Below, piece by piece: positions 46,701 to 58,710 of a stretch of DNA of 64,000 nt; positions within the stretch are counted from its first letter, which is position 1, and every line of letters begins with the position of its first letter. The notes beneath the pieces were generated by a model. That model was given only the letters and a program-made list of their open reading frames with translations, was not told where the DNA came from and ran no database searches. The position numbers were made by a program, and so were the translations under genes. Source of the stretch: Chrysoperla carnea (taxonomy: Eukaryota > Arthropoda > Insecta > Neuroptera > Chrysopidae); contig NC_058341.1 of NCBI RefSeq assembly GCF_905475395.1, forward strand, positions 59,217,501 to 59,281,500, read 5' to 3'.

Positions 46701-49468
46701 CTTCATGAAACCGTGAAAAACTATGAAAAACACCAAAACGGAAATTTACAAACTATAGTGCATGTTATACCTACACAATATGTATTCGATCCGTGCATGA
46801 GTTTTATTTCAGAGACCTACCATAGTAACGACTCACTACTATATTAATATGGATGGACATATAATTCTATGGATTTTTGCATATTAACAAAGTTTAGACC
46901 CTTAGAATATGTTCTTGAATTAATTTTTCAAAATTCGAATTATTTTCGAAGGTACAGAGGATTTTGTGACGCAGCATCTAAGCCGACTGAGCGGAGTGCA
47001 TCACACAACAAACAGCAATTGTTGCAGGACGACTTGAGGACTCGTTCTTTCCAAGAACTCCAATAGAAAAAGGCTTTATTTCCTGTAGAAGATGGCCCAA
47101 TGTATGGATATGAGATCACCTTTTAATAAAAAGTGAGAAATAAATATTATTATCCGAGTTACCCTCCAGGAATTGTCTCTCAAACTTAAAACGCCTTTTT
47201 CTCAAAATGTATATTTTCCGAGGCTGTTTAATGAAGCACTAGACTGTGGACAGATTCCAAAAGAATGAGCCAAGTCTCATCTTTATGATGAGCCAAGAGT
47301 CATCATTTTACTTTATAAAAAAGGAGATCCTGCAAATATTGCGAATTATCGACCAATAAGCCTACAACCATGCCTTTGCAAATTATTCGCCTCATGTCTA
47401 GAACGACGCATATCGGAAATCACTATAAAATTCCAACCAGTAAAACAGGCCGAGTTCAGAAATCTTTCTCAACAATGGACCATATCCACGTTCTAGAGCA
47501 AGTAATAGACAAATTCGAAGAACAAAGACGTCTTTTATACTGTGCATTCATCGGTTATGCCATTGCTTTTGATTCAATATCTGATATTTTGATATAATAT
47601 GAAATTAGAAACAATTGAACTGATTCAAATAATCTGCAAAATAAGCACTAGTCAAGTGAAACTAAATAAAACTGACCCCGAAATAGATATCAACAGAGGT
47701 GTAAGACATGGTGACCTCCTGTCTCCGATATTATTTATAACTGTTCTACAAAATATCATGAAACAACTTAATTGGCCAAAAAAAAGTTGTAAATGTTAAA
47801 GGAAGTTACATTAGCAACGTTTTGCAGATGTTATCGTTTCATTCCCAGAAACATCAGCACAACTTGAAGAAATGATCAACGGACTTAACAACGTCAGTAG
47901 CATTGGTGTAGAATTAAATATCGAAAAAACTAAAATCATGTTTAACAAAACTCAAAGACCCATATTTGTGGAGAATCGACAGTTGGAATTTGTTCATGAA
48001 TACATATATTTAGGCAAAAAAAAAATATTTTTCTCAAAACCAAGACACCGTGACGAAATAAAGAGACGTATTAAAATGATATGGAACAAATTCTGGAGCC
48101 ACAAAGAAGTTATAATATCTGATCTACCTATAAGATTAAAAAAGAAAGTCCTAGACTCGTGTCTTTTACCTTGTCTCTCATATGCAAGTCAGACCTGGAT
48201 CTATAATACACATACGAAGGAAAAAAATTGAAAAATACGAAAAAGCCATGGAGAGGAACATCTTATTCTTTACTTGAAACTCAGAGAAATTCGGATTAAG
48301 AGAAAGGACAAAGGTTATTGATGCGCTAACCCACTGCAAGAAACTTAAACGGAAGTGTGCTGGCCACTTTGCACATTGCACGTCAAGATAAAGATAGATG
48401 GACTAGATTACTACATGATCTGGCCCTCCCGGAAAAGGGAAAAGAGGTGGCCCCCAGGAGAAATGGGAAAACGAACTTATAATATTCGCAAAGAACGACT
48501 GGAGAAGAACAGCCCAAGGCAGAAAAAAGTGAAGAGAGATGAAAGAGTTTTTAATTATTCTTTAAAAAACTCGGATAAGTTTGAAAAATTTAGTTGGTAG
48601 GTCTGTGGTCATAGTTGTACTAAACTGTTGATATTGATGTGCGATTAACATAATTAACATGGAAATGATGGTAATAAATAGGTTATAGGACCAAAACCTT
48701 AATTCTTCGGCTATTTTTTTACATTTCGAGAAACTTTGTCTAACTTTGATCGGCTGTATCTCGGTTGTTATTGAGTCTTTGTAATGAACTATAGAACATA
48801 AAATGTGCTTAAGTAACGAGATATAAGCGAAAAACTGAAAAAAGTTCGCAAATTTTTAGATTTTTGTCCCTCCCTCCCTCAAGTTAGCACAGGGTCCTCT
48901 AGGTCGAAAACTTAGACATCCTAGGGTACTCAAAATAGGCTGTAAAAATTTCTTTATGTTCGAAATACTTTCCAGCTACCCCCTCTACTTATTTTTTTAT
49001 ATATCGACTGGATTATAATATTAAAACAAAGACACACTTACATGTAAAAAATGAAAGAGTAAAAATTGTATTAATAACTTTCGGCCACCTCAATCGAACA
49101 TTTAATTTGGAATCATTACCAAGTAATGTATTCACATTATTCATTTTCGATGAAAATTTCAACAATGAATCGGCTTTCAATGTTATGATAATTCCATTGA
49201 TAGCAACAATGTATGGTATACTTGATCTTAAAATGAATAATAACAAATTTGTAATTTGCGATAAATCGTTTCTTTGATAGTAATAAACATTTGTCATATT
49301 CACATATATTTCAATTGTTGCACTTATTATTGCATACCATAAACGATATTTACATTGTTTTAATACGTAGTAATTTGTACGTTTATTTTTTGTATGAATT
49401 TTTATGTCATATGGTGCATGACCAAATGGTTTTGACGCATAGTAACAGAAATTACCCCAAATTTGCAT
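43712..49468 (-). CDS. Gustatory receptor GR-C
   Basis: Third and most upstream paralogue. Exons (minus): 49042-49468, 45064-45659, 43833-43922, 43712-43762, again 427, 596, 90 and 51 nt, phases 1, 0, 0, 387 residues, no stop. It is more diverged from A and B than they are from each other, for instance in the exon 2 start (RFIKISVMAVLNHIINNF) and the middle of exon 1, but keeps NINKR/SINKRLEQMG, HLDTCKAAQII, YFFMSILCTLCENESKRVA and SYVIIVWQYS. Intron 1 is 3382 nt because of a Helitron and a LINE relic, intron 2 has a family Q element, and intron 3 is 70 nt. Probably functional; ligand unknown. Confidence 0.88.
44179..44783. repeat. Family Q element in intron 2 of GR-C
   Basis: TTAAGGTAGTACGAGCG at the left, (reverse complement) AAAGGATGTACGAGCGCC at the right. 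Interior matches 5516-6016, with an extra segment around 44605-44630. Non-coding. Confidence 0.7.
45730..46154 (+). mobile_element. Non-autonomous Helitron in intron 1 of GR-C
   Basis: Starts TCTCTATATATTATAAATGC after A, ends CTAG before T. A hairpin ACCC-(A)-GC / GC-GGGT at 46125-46140 lies ten bases before CTAG, the expected arrangement. 425 bp, no Rep/helicase frame. Related relic at 29528. Confidence 0.85.
46950..48600 (+). pseudogene. Dead LINE reverse transcriptase in intron 1 of GR-C
   Basis: Reverse transcriptase landmarks of a non-LTR retrotransposon in broken frames: EWAKSHL/YKKGDPANIANYRPISL near 47270-47365, RGVRHGDLLSPILF near 47695-47735, FAD(V)IVSFPETSAQLEEMINGLN near 47821, GVELNIEKTKIM, the EYIYLG block, LPCLSYASQTW, and a basic tail of RWPPGEMG...NIRKERLEKNS type. 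The catalytic FADD is FADV, and there are several stops and frame changes, so it is inactive. The endonuclease domain is not visible. Opposite strand to its host gene. Confidence 0.85.
48601..49012. other. Rest of intron 1 of GR-C
   Basis: Non-coding; CCCTCCCTCCCTC at about 48868 and no element boundary recognised. Confidence 0.4.
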
Positions 49469-49640
49469 TTTTACAATTATTTTTAGTACAGTTACCGATT
49501 AATCAGCCCTTGTTTATTTAACTATTCTTAAGCAAGACAACAAAAGTGTTCGTTATAGGCAATTGCTATCGCATATTTGTAATGACTTTTACGTATGCAT
49601 AAATAAACGAGTTTTTTATTGCATGTTAATATTTGATTAT

Positions 49641-49840
49641 TGATAGGCAATATATATTACATCAATGTAAAGTATAGCATATATTTACATAGATAAATAG
49701 ACACTATTAGCTAAAATAGCTATTAACTAAATATACTTTTAAACTATAAATTAGATGAAATTAATACGTAAAATGTTGATTAATTACATTGTACTGACAG
49801 GTGATTGATTCATTGATTTGTGATAATTGTTTTATTATAC
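49641..49840 (-). promoter_or_regulatory. Conserved upstream block of GR-C
   Basis: TGATAGGCAATATATATTAC, AGTATAGCATATATTTACAT and ATTGATTTGTGATAATTG are shared in order with the blocks upstream of GR-A and GR-B. Begins 173 bp from the start codon. Regulatory role inferred from conservation only. Confidence 0.45.
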
Positions 49841-49919
49841 AGTAAAAAAGCATTAAAAATTGAAATAAAATTCATCTGATAGTAAAACTTCGCTCTTCAT
49901 GCCCTCATCAAAATAGTGA

Positions 49920-50177
49920 TAAGCACCAAAACCAAATCAAGGCTAATTTGACTGTCTTTATCTTACACACTTAGACTTGAACTTTGCTCTGTGTTTTACA
50001 AATTAGTCTTGATCCTTTTGCAATTAACTGCTTCTGTCTAGCATACTTGGTGTTGTACTTTAATCTTGCTCATACATATCCTAGACCAAACCAGACTTGC
50101 AAGACCAAAACCAATGCGTAAAAGATAGATGCTAAACCCATTAAACTTAATTCGTTAAACAAAGATAGTCAAATACA
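49920..50177 (+). repeat. Dispersed repeat, family T, copy 2
   Basis: Matches 8391-8640 in the same direction; shared CAAGGCTAATTTGACTG, TTTGCTCTG, GTTGTACTTTAATCTTG and ACAAAGATAGTCAAATA. Confidence 0.7.
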
Positions 50178-53100
50178 GTCTTGCTTTTGAAAAAGTATAT
50201 CAAAAAATTCGAATGTGGAAAAATTCCCGAGATAGTCGAGTGGGCTGATCGAAACGTTAACAAATTCGTTTCTCATTTTTTTTTAAACAGCCTCGATTTT
50301 GTTTGCTGTGATATGTTTATTGAATAAATTTTATGGTAAAACTTAGGATTGGAAAACGATTGATCTAAGGGTTCTAGATTGCAAAAAAAGTTGAAATAAG
50401 TTAACATGATAACATCCTACATTTTAGAAGTTTTTTAGGAACGTTCTACCAATCAATAGTACGATAGTGAATGCCATGAGCCCACAAAAATTGAAGACCA
50501 GCAATTGGTCAAGTAAGGTTAAAGGATTGGAAAATGGAAAACAAATTTTCCGATAAGTTATCCACACAGAAACTCCGAGAATTTTTCCTCATTCTAGTCA
50601 ACACAGAAATATTAACAATTTCTTCTGAGGCGGAAACGAGACAACGACGCCTCCAAACCTATCACTACCATCCGGTTTATGTGTGGAAGCTAACTGTTGG
50701 CTCATGTTGTAAAACAGACAAAAGGGCTGTAGAGGCAACAGTGGTATGTGGTAATCATCAAGTCATCAAAAATAAATAAATTGATAATATCAAACAAAAA
50801 AGATAATTCTACGAAAATCTAATTTAAAATCTCATACAACAATAAATTTTCAAAAGAAAATGGGAAATATGTTATAACAACGATGAAAAATATATTATTC
50901 TCTCTCTGGATGTTGATGATGTAAATAGAGAAAATTTAAATTTATAAAACATTCGAAAACAAAAAGAAAATTTACTAACAGAAAATTGTGTGAAAGACGA
51001 AAAATAAAGACTATAGTAGAGAGACATATACTAAACACACACAAGGTAAAAGAGAGTGGGGGTAGAGGTAGGGATATACACAATTTTGGAATGAGAACAA
51101 TATATGGTGGGTGAGTTCAATTCAATTTCATTGTGAAGGAGAGAAGAGAAACACGGCGACAGCAACGATGCTGCTGTTATATAGTTGTTATGAGATTGGC
51201 TTCGGAAAATGTGTGTTTCCCTTTTTTGTTGCCTCCATAATATTCAGCCTGAAGCACTATGCCTGCCATCTACATTAAAATGGACAACTGTATACCAATT
51301 GCATATTGTACAAATATTCAAAAGTTTTATAAACATTTATTCAATTGTCCTACTGTAAAATAGGAAAGCTTTGGTTCTTCCACCAAACGATGCTTTGGTG
51401 TGTGTGTATATGTCACTTCGCTTCTCTCCTGTATGTGTTATTAATCTAGAATAAGACACCACAAGCTATTTAGAAAGAAAATAATTTACAAACTCAATGC
51501 TCTCGGGATTGTTAGAGAATGGAATATATTAGAATCCAGGAATAATGATTCAAATTCATTTTATTTTGTTAAAAATACATACCAAACTCTAGAAATCAGT
51601 TGGGCCAATATGTTCTACAGAGTTTCTGTCGGTAAATATGAAAGTCTCGTTTTCCTAGATTTCGTTTACGATCGATCGGAATTAACTCCAATTGCACAAA
51701 TCTGAATTTACTTCGGTGTCTATGTAATCAAGATATTTTCTGTATATATTAACCTTGGGATATAGTAACCAGGCTATGTAAAAATCTTCATGGATACTCC
51801 TTAAAGCCTAATTTTCTTCCCGTTGATAATTTGTCTTGTTGTTTTTCTTAACTTTGTAATACTTCTCTTCGTCTTAATAACTCCAGGCACCGAGTAGAGA
51901 TTGACTTTGCTCGTTCGAGTTGGCTTTTCTGCTGCTAATCATTACTGATCCCTTTGGATGTTTCGGTGTTAAGTGCTGTCTGAATGTTTCCTGTAAAGAT
52001 TGCTATCTTTCCAGCTGGTTTGCCACTTTAATCAATCAACATGTAACACGCTTCAACGATTCTTTTAGCTCATAAGATTTTTGAATAAACCTTTACTGTC
52101 CTTCTTTTCCAGCCCGGAAGAAACTATCCCGGTATTAACCTTTCTACAGACCTAATGGAAAACCATAGGTAGGATATCCGACACCTGATACTAAAGACCA
52201 AATGCCTCACGAGTATCACTCATGTAGTGATTCGGGTTAAGGATATGAAAAGATCAAATTTTTCAAATAGTTTTGCCCTTTCATATCAAACTATCATAGG
52301 TTTTAGAACCTAACAAACGGACACATAGACAGGCAAACATATACGACACAACAGTTGATTAGCAAACATCTCTCATCAGTATATTATACTTCAGACAAAG
52401 ATAGAGAGATAAAATTGAAAAACATGATCAATGTAAAGAAAGATATGTGAGTGTACGTGTAGAAAGAAAACTATATACTCATATATACAGGAAAATTCAA
52501 TTTTCTTTCTTTGCCAAGCTTTAAATTACACTCTTCCTTCGTTCATTCGGGTACTACAACATTTGTTGTTGTTGTTGTTGCTCTTAAAAGGTTTTTTGTA
52601 TATATATGTGAATGGATGCTTCTTTATTATTGTCATCCTCTTTTCACTACCATTTTCCATTTTCTATGTTTATTTTTATATGAAAAAAGTATATATAAAA
52701 CATAAAAGGAATCAAAAATATATTTTATTTTTATCACATAATGAAAATACCAAATGGAAAATTTTGTTGTATAACTTCTAAAATAATTATATTTCCTGAT
52801 TACTAATGGGTAAAAATTAAAATCTTTTCCGATTATATCATTTCAAAAAATTATTTTTATTCATTTATAAAAAGTGCAGAATAAAGTATTTTCATCTAAT
52901 ACTTTTTTAGTATATTCTAAAAATTGTATTATATTTTCAGTTCCTTCTCCTGATATTTCCGATCCTGTCAATTTGGGCTATGCAGAAGGGTTTTGAACAA
53001 CTTCAGAACGCCAAATACCTTATCTACATGTCATTGCTTAAACTAATATTATTTCCGTATCTACTCATATTTTTACATTTTTAGCTATTCATAAAAAATG

Positions 53101-53283
53101 TTTGTTAAAAATATTAAATTAATCCGTACCTGCCTGTTTATTCATTTATAGACTCGCGCAGAACGCAACCAAAATACATCTTAATTTTAGCGGGAAATTT
53201 TCAAATTTGACATTTAAACGTCAAATGTATGAAACCCATGTTGTCCACGTTAAAAAAATCCAAAAGAAATCAAAAATTGCAAA
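50178..53283. other. Unannotated stretch between the GR array and RAD1
   Basis: A frame at 50534-50779 (+) of 81 codons has no recognised domain. A GTT run lies at about 52564. Patches at 51150-51260 and 51500-52200 are less AT-rich, but no spliced gene can be assembled. The last 100 bases are the likely RAD1 upstream region. Confidence 0.4.
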
Positions 53284-55371
53284 ATGGATGTGGTATTTAC
53301 AGCTGAATTACATAACATTAAAATAATGTATAATTTTTTAAAAGCAATTAGTTTCAAAGACGTAAGTTATTGAGCTTTAATTCAAAAACTTGTTTCAAAG
53401 AATTTTATGTTTTACCAGACTGCGGTAATAAGTTTAACCGAACGTGGAATGAAAATCACTGTGGAAGAAATGAAATGTGTACAAACATCAGCGTACATAC
53501 CGAACGATGTATTCGACGTATATAAATTACAAATTGATGAAGAGGAAATCAATTTTAAAATTAGTATGAAAATTTTAACCGAATTTCTAAATATTTTTGG
53601 AGATGATGGTTCTCCAAGCTTAAAAATTGTATATAAGGAAATTGGAAGCCCGTTAATGTTAATGTGAGTTATTCTGATATGCGCAGCCAAAACTCATCAT
53701 CTTTTATACGCAAGCAAAATTCTGTTTTATCTAATTTTTGAACTTATTTTTTGACATGACTGTTAAAAAATTCCCTTCATAATTTTTTAGATCTATCATT
53801 GAAACTATCTATCTATAAGTATCGATCCTGATTTGAAAGAGTTAACCTAATTAATTATTAATCGATATTTTCAGCTTAGATCATAGTGAAGAATGTTACA
53901 TAGCCGATTGTAAACTAGAAACAATAGAAGAAGATGAAGTTTTAAATTTATATTTGGCCACCGAATGTCGAGTTAATAATGTAGTTGTAAAAGCTCCTTT
54001 GCTTGTTAATATTATTCATGAATTAGACATGACCGCCGATCATTTAATATTATTTTTAAGCCCTGACCCACCATATTTTCGGATATCTACTGAGGGATTG
54101 TTGGTAAGTATCAAATTCGATTACAAACCAGTACATAAAAAGACAGACCTGCTTAATTTTGATCGTATTTAGACTTCTGGCGTTAGTATATATCGATAAG
54201 GCAAGCGCTATATACTAACGGTACACGAAATTAGCGGAGAATGCCCCAAAATGATCCCTCTAGGAAAAAATGTAATTTATAGCCAAACTATTTTAGATAT
54301 ATGTAACTTCTAAATATTTTTGTTTTCGTTATTTTAATATTGCAATATTGACAAGCCAATTTCTTTTGATTTGTTCATATTTTTAGAACTATTCAATATT
54401 TTTCTAATAGGATCGTTTTACCGACCTGGCAAAATAATCGAAATCAACACATGACCCGTCACATGATGGAAAATATGGGGGATCATTTAGCCTATTAAAA
54501 TTATACGCATAAAATGGAAATCATTTTACCAGAGATAAAGGAATCATTTAACTCGTGACGACATATTTGAATATTATCATAAAAACTGACCTTAAAATTC
54601 CTGATACGGCTGTAAAAATGTATTATAATATTATTAAAAGCTAACAGAAATCATGAGCTAAACAACTATGGTTGAAAAAACTACAACAAAAAACGAAATT
54701 TTATGTTGAAATTTGTCTTATCTTAGATCAAATTAATGCATTAAAATTAATAACGGAACAGCAAACACCTTTTACATCGCCATAAGTCTTTGTTCAATGA
54801 TTAATTTGATCACGTGAAAGCCATCTATCGATAAATATAATAGATGGTTTTAATAGATCACTAAAAACCACAAGGGATCATTTTACTTTGAGGGATCATT
54901 TTGTACCACTTTCCTCTAACATGATAATCGGTGGTCTTACAAACAATAAAACTTCTTAAAACTATAAAATCGTATAATTCGTAAAGTTACCCTTTTCGAT
55001 AATAAGTATTAGCGCAAAGATTTCAGCGAACGATCAAACTTTGGCAAGTCTGGCTCTTATTTACTAGGTATAAACTTTTCAATTAATGAATTTTTACTTA
55101 GGGTGAAATTCATGTGGACATATCACCAAATTCTGATATGGTCGAATTATTTCGCTGTACAAAAACAATGAAGTTAGCATATAATTCAACATATATCAAA
55201 CAACTGGAAAAAGTCATGAATATTTCAAGTCGAATATCAATAAGTACTGGTGATGAAGCGGGTCTTTTAGGTTTACAAATGATTATTGAATCGAATGAAC
55301 AATCTTCCAAAGAATATAAAATGTTTGTTGAATACTTTTGTACAGCATTAACGGGTGACGATGATGATTAA
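53284..55371 (+). CDS. Rad1: RAD1 checkpoint clamp subunit
   Basis: RAD1 forms the ring-shaped RAD9-RAD1-HUS1 (9-1-1) clamp, loaded in the nucleus at damaged DNA by RAD17-RFC to activate ATR signalling. Exons: 53284-53361, 53419-53663, 53875-54103, 55102-55371 (78, 245, 229, 270 nt), phases 0, 2, 0; introns 57, 211 and 998 nt, all GT-AG. The product is 273 residues; animal RAD1 is about 280. Family landmarks: ILKAI-like YNFLKAISF in exon 1, G.KITVE..KCVQ..A.I...F in exon 2, LNIFG and Y...GSPLML at its end, ELDMT.....L..SPD.PYFR.ST in exon 3, and FVEYFC followed by an acidic DDDD tail in exon 4. The first ATG gives the usual N-terminus. All parts of the PCNA-like fold appear present and intact. 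Confidence 0.93.
54181..54220. repeat. Perfect 12-bp hairpin in RAD1 intron 3
   Basis: CGTTAGTATATA and TATATACTAACG are perfect inverted copies separated by 16 bases. Confidence 0.8.
54231..54919. mobile_element. Inverted-repeat element in RAD1 intron 3
   Basis: The left end starts TTAGCGGAGAATG and the right end (reverse complement) TTAGAGGAAAGTG; each continues into a shared CAAAATGATCCCTC, giving an imperfect 30-bp terminal repeat. GATCATTT recurs inside. Non-coding, 689 bp; accounts for most of the 998-nt intron. No clear target duplication. Confidence 0.6.
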
Positions 55372-55556
55372 TTTGCTAACCTGATTTTTGGATCTTTATC
55401 AGTACGCTTAAAAATATAACAAAAAAATCAAAATTTTGTTGTCTCTGATTTTAGAATACATCCTGTGTAAAAAAACCAAAAAATATAAAAATCCAGTATC
55501 CAGTTCATACAGATGAATAATTTTTGAAATAACGCCAAATATCTTAAAATAAAAAT

Positions 55557-55562
55557 AATAAA
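55557..55562 (+). terminator. Candidate RAD1 polyadenylation signal
   Basis: AATAAA 186 bases after the stop codon, in an A-rich stretch. Other A-rich variants occur nearby, so the choice is tentative. Confidence 0.4.
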
Positions 55563-56739
55563 GCGTTTCACGTAGAACTTCGGGTCAAACCATAGAAAAT
55601 ATTCGATAAATCATCAAATGAATCCCATTTTCGAATTTTTTTAATCAAAATACCTTACTTATCGAGTTTTGTAAATTTCCGAAACAAAATGTTGCGATTT
55701 TTTTAAAAAAAGATACAGAAAAACACATATTATCTAAGAAACTGCCTTAAAACGACCCGACAAATCGCTCTTTGTAAGGAATTTTGTACGATATTTGAAA
55801 AACTTTACCTTAATCATCAATCATCAAATAAACTCGTTTTTTTTATTTTTGGGTCGTTTCAATTTCGAGAAAAAAGAGGCTTTCCTTATAAAAATTAAAC
55901 ACTTGTAAATATTTTTTTAAATTTTATATTTTACTCAAAAATAAATAATTCCAAAGTATTTTTTATAATAGCATTTTTTTTTTTCAAACATCATTTTTTG
56001 TCACATTTAACATCTTTAGTAATTTTATTATTTTATTAAAATTTGAGGTCGTTTCTCAATGTTTTGTATATTTTATTTAAATAGAAAATGTCGGTTAAAT
56101 AAACAATTCTTTCATTTGTAAAAAAATCAGAACTTTTTATTATTAACTCGTGCGGTCACGATATACGAGGAGCAGTTTTACGGATACACTAATTAGTTCT
56201 AATCGAATTATCATCTCATTGTAGTAAATCAAAATCGAATAGTAGTCTTAGAGTGCGCACCACCCTAACACATAGTTCTGAAATACGCTGAACTTTGGAT
56301 TAATTTTTATCAAAGGATCCTACAGGATTATTATAGAAAAAAAATCTCAGTCTTTTCTGGAATTTAAGGTAATATTGGTTATGGTAGGTCCCAAAAGCTC
56401 AAAAGATCGTAATTTTCGAGATCTAAAACCTCAAACTATATAGACTAAATATCTCGAAAACTAAGCTCTTTTGAGGTTGTTGCCATAGAAACTATTGTTC
56501 TACTCTTGAAGGACTAACATTTCTCTTAAAGCTCTCAATAATTAGACCGAGAGAAATTTTCCCTAAGGATTCTGCGGAATTCTTATTTAGGTATATACAA
56601 ATTGTCAAAATTGTTAAACGCCATTCCCGATTTGAACAATTCTTTAAAAAAACTAATACATTTGATTTAATGATTCTTTTTTAATTCACCCATACGTGCC
56701 AAAGAAAGATTTCAATTGACTCATTTCAGTCACGTGCGC
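55563..56739. other. Unannotated stretch downstream of RAD1
   Basis: AT-rich with no supported exon. CAAAAGCTCAAAAGATCGTA and CTCTTTTGAGGTTG around 56390-56480 suggest a local inverted repeat. Confidence 0.35.
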
Positions 56740-57420
56740 ACAGAGTGTTGGAAGTTTAATCAGTCCTCTCCCCCGTTGAGAATCTCTCCACATAAATTTA
56801 AACTAATCATACAGTCCTGTAAATTCAGTCATTTATAAAACGTATTTCCACTTAGCTATTCAAGCTGTTTTGACATTTATTCATCCGAGTCGCCGAAGTT
56901 AACTTTGCGAAAACGCATTGCCGGGCAGGGCGTCAAAAATAACCACTGTATCAGCTGTATCTATTTTTAAGAGGCCAAGACTCTGATTCTAGAAATGTTA
57001 TGCTAATTTTAAGTTTAGTATCTAAATATGATTCTATTTCAAAAGAACTTCTTTTAAAATCGAATTGAGCCCAAACCTTCATTTGGGCCTCCAACTAATT
57101 TTGATACAGGGCCCTTCCAAGACTTTTCCTTAGATCGATCTACAATCTTCAGACAATGTCTGAAGATAGGTTAAACGGTTTAACCTCGCTCAATATACAT
57201 CGCAATGTAGTGGTCGATGCGCAGAGTTTTGGGAAAAATTTTTTGTACCTCGCATCAGAGTCAACTTATTGAAAAAAAGTGACTGAATATCACATTATGA
57301 CGTAATAAAATGTTCTCTTACTCGCAAAAAATCAGTTTATTGTTTTTATTGACTTTATGACCTAACATGATTAACAAAAGTTTGAGACCCCCATCTTGGA
57401 TGATTCCTGCGCACGAGCCT
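56740..57420 (+). pseudogene. hAT relic H2
   Basis: Second copy of the element at 34485-35440. CCTGTAAATTCAGTCATTTA near 56816, TMSEDRLNGL..LNIHRNVVV near 57153-57210, and GACTGAATATCACATTATGA near 57281 match it. Coding remains are a few dozen codons. More deleted than H1. Confidence 0.7.
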
Positions 57421-58710
57421 GACTCCTTTTAAACTTTGTAAACTTCTTTAAAGCCAATACCTACTTTGCATGCAAAAAGCATTGATACGAAATATTCAAA
57501 AGAACGATTCATTTTCGTAAATTGAATCAAATGAATTAATTCTAACCGTAATATTATGTAAAATAATCTTAATTTATGAAAAAATACGTATTTTTTGTAA
57601 AAACTCCTCTAGGCCTGATTAATAAACAAAAATTTGAGTTAATAATACAGTTCTATCGACTTAACTAGAGAAACCTATAAATTTTTACTCTGAGTTTATC
57701 ATTATAGTCTTGTTTTTTGAATTTTATAGGTAATATTTTATTACTGTATAATTCTATTTTTTTCTTAATAGCTATAGTTTGAATTCAAGCCCCATACTCG
57801 CGCAAATCAATTACGTAGGTGGTACATATCGTGTTTCTGCAAACAATTTGGTTTACCAAACACAAACAAGTTTACCTACGCGAACGACTTGAACGTGTAT
57901 GAAGTCCGTATAATTAATTATATTTCGGAATGCCTTTAATAAAAAATAATTAAAACAGAAAATTTAAGGCTTTGGTTTTAAAGCGTTAAATACTTCTCTT
58001 TTTAGTTTTTAGCTGTTTGTCATAATACTGTTTTTTTTTAATATTTTGAATACATAATAAATATAAGTATTATTGAAGCACATCTTACCATACGAAATTT
58101 ACAATAACAAGTGGACTTGTCCATAATTTGATACAGATTCGAAATAGGCACATTTAAATTTAGAAAATTTGATTTTATTGTCTAAAATGTTTGATTTAAC
58201 ATATAACGATGATTAACGTTTGTTTTGTCGTTAATAAATAATGAACTTACGCTCTCACATCACTGTCTCAAATAGTCGATTACTCTATTTTAATCTTTTA
58301 AACGACCTATTTCGAATTTTTGTTATTCAATAAAGAAATTTATAAAAATTTACGGATTTTAATTAGGGCGTATGTTGAAATATTTTAATAAAGAAATAAA
58401 AAATAAATTTATTCATTTTTTATGGGGGCCTTTTTTCGTTATTTTTATCACCAATATTTGACATCGAATGCTGAGAATTTCAACCAAACAAAAAAATTTA
58501 TCTCCCAGCATGAGATATACATTTATTCTAGCTAAATCAAAAGCTTATTTCGTTTTAATAAACATTAAACAAATTAAAATGTAACAAGAGAAATACGATA
58601 TTAAACAAACCCTGGATCAAATAAAATTCTATTGGGACTGAGCATTGTGTTATATATACCAAAGAAACGGCAAAATAGCTACATGTTTTGCATACTGACT
58701 TACATTTATA
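57421..58710. other. Unannotated AT-rich stretch
   Basis: No exon, RNA gene or bounded repeat recognised. Confidence 0.4.

Noticed and set aside
33407..49468. Odorant receptor (7tm_6) identity for the array.
   Set aside because: The C-terminal pattern IKFEIF...SY.....QY fits the gustatory family better; odorant receptors end differently. A profile search would settle it.
53412..53690. Minus-strand frame of 92 codons.
   Set aside because: Antisense shadow of RAD1 exon 2.
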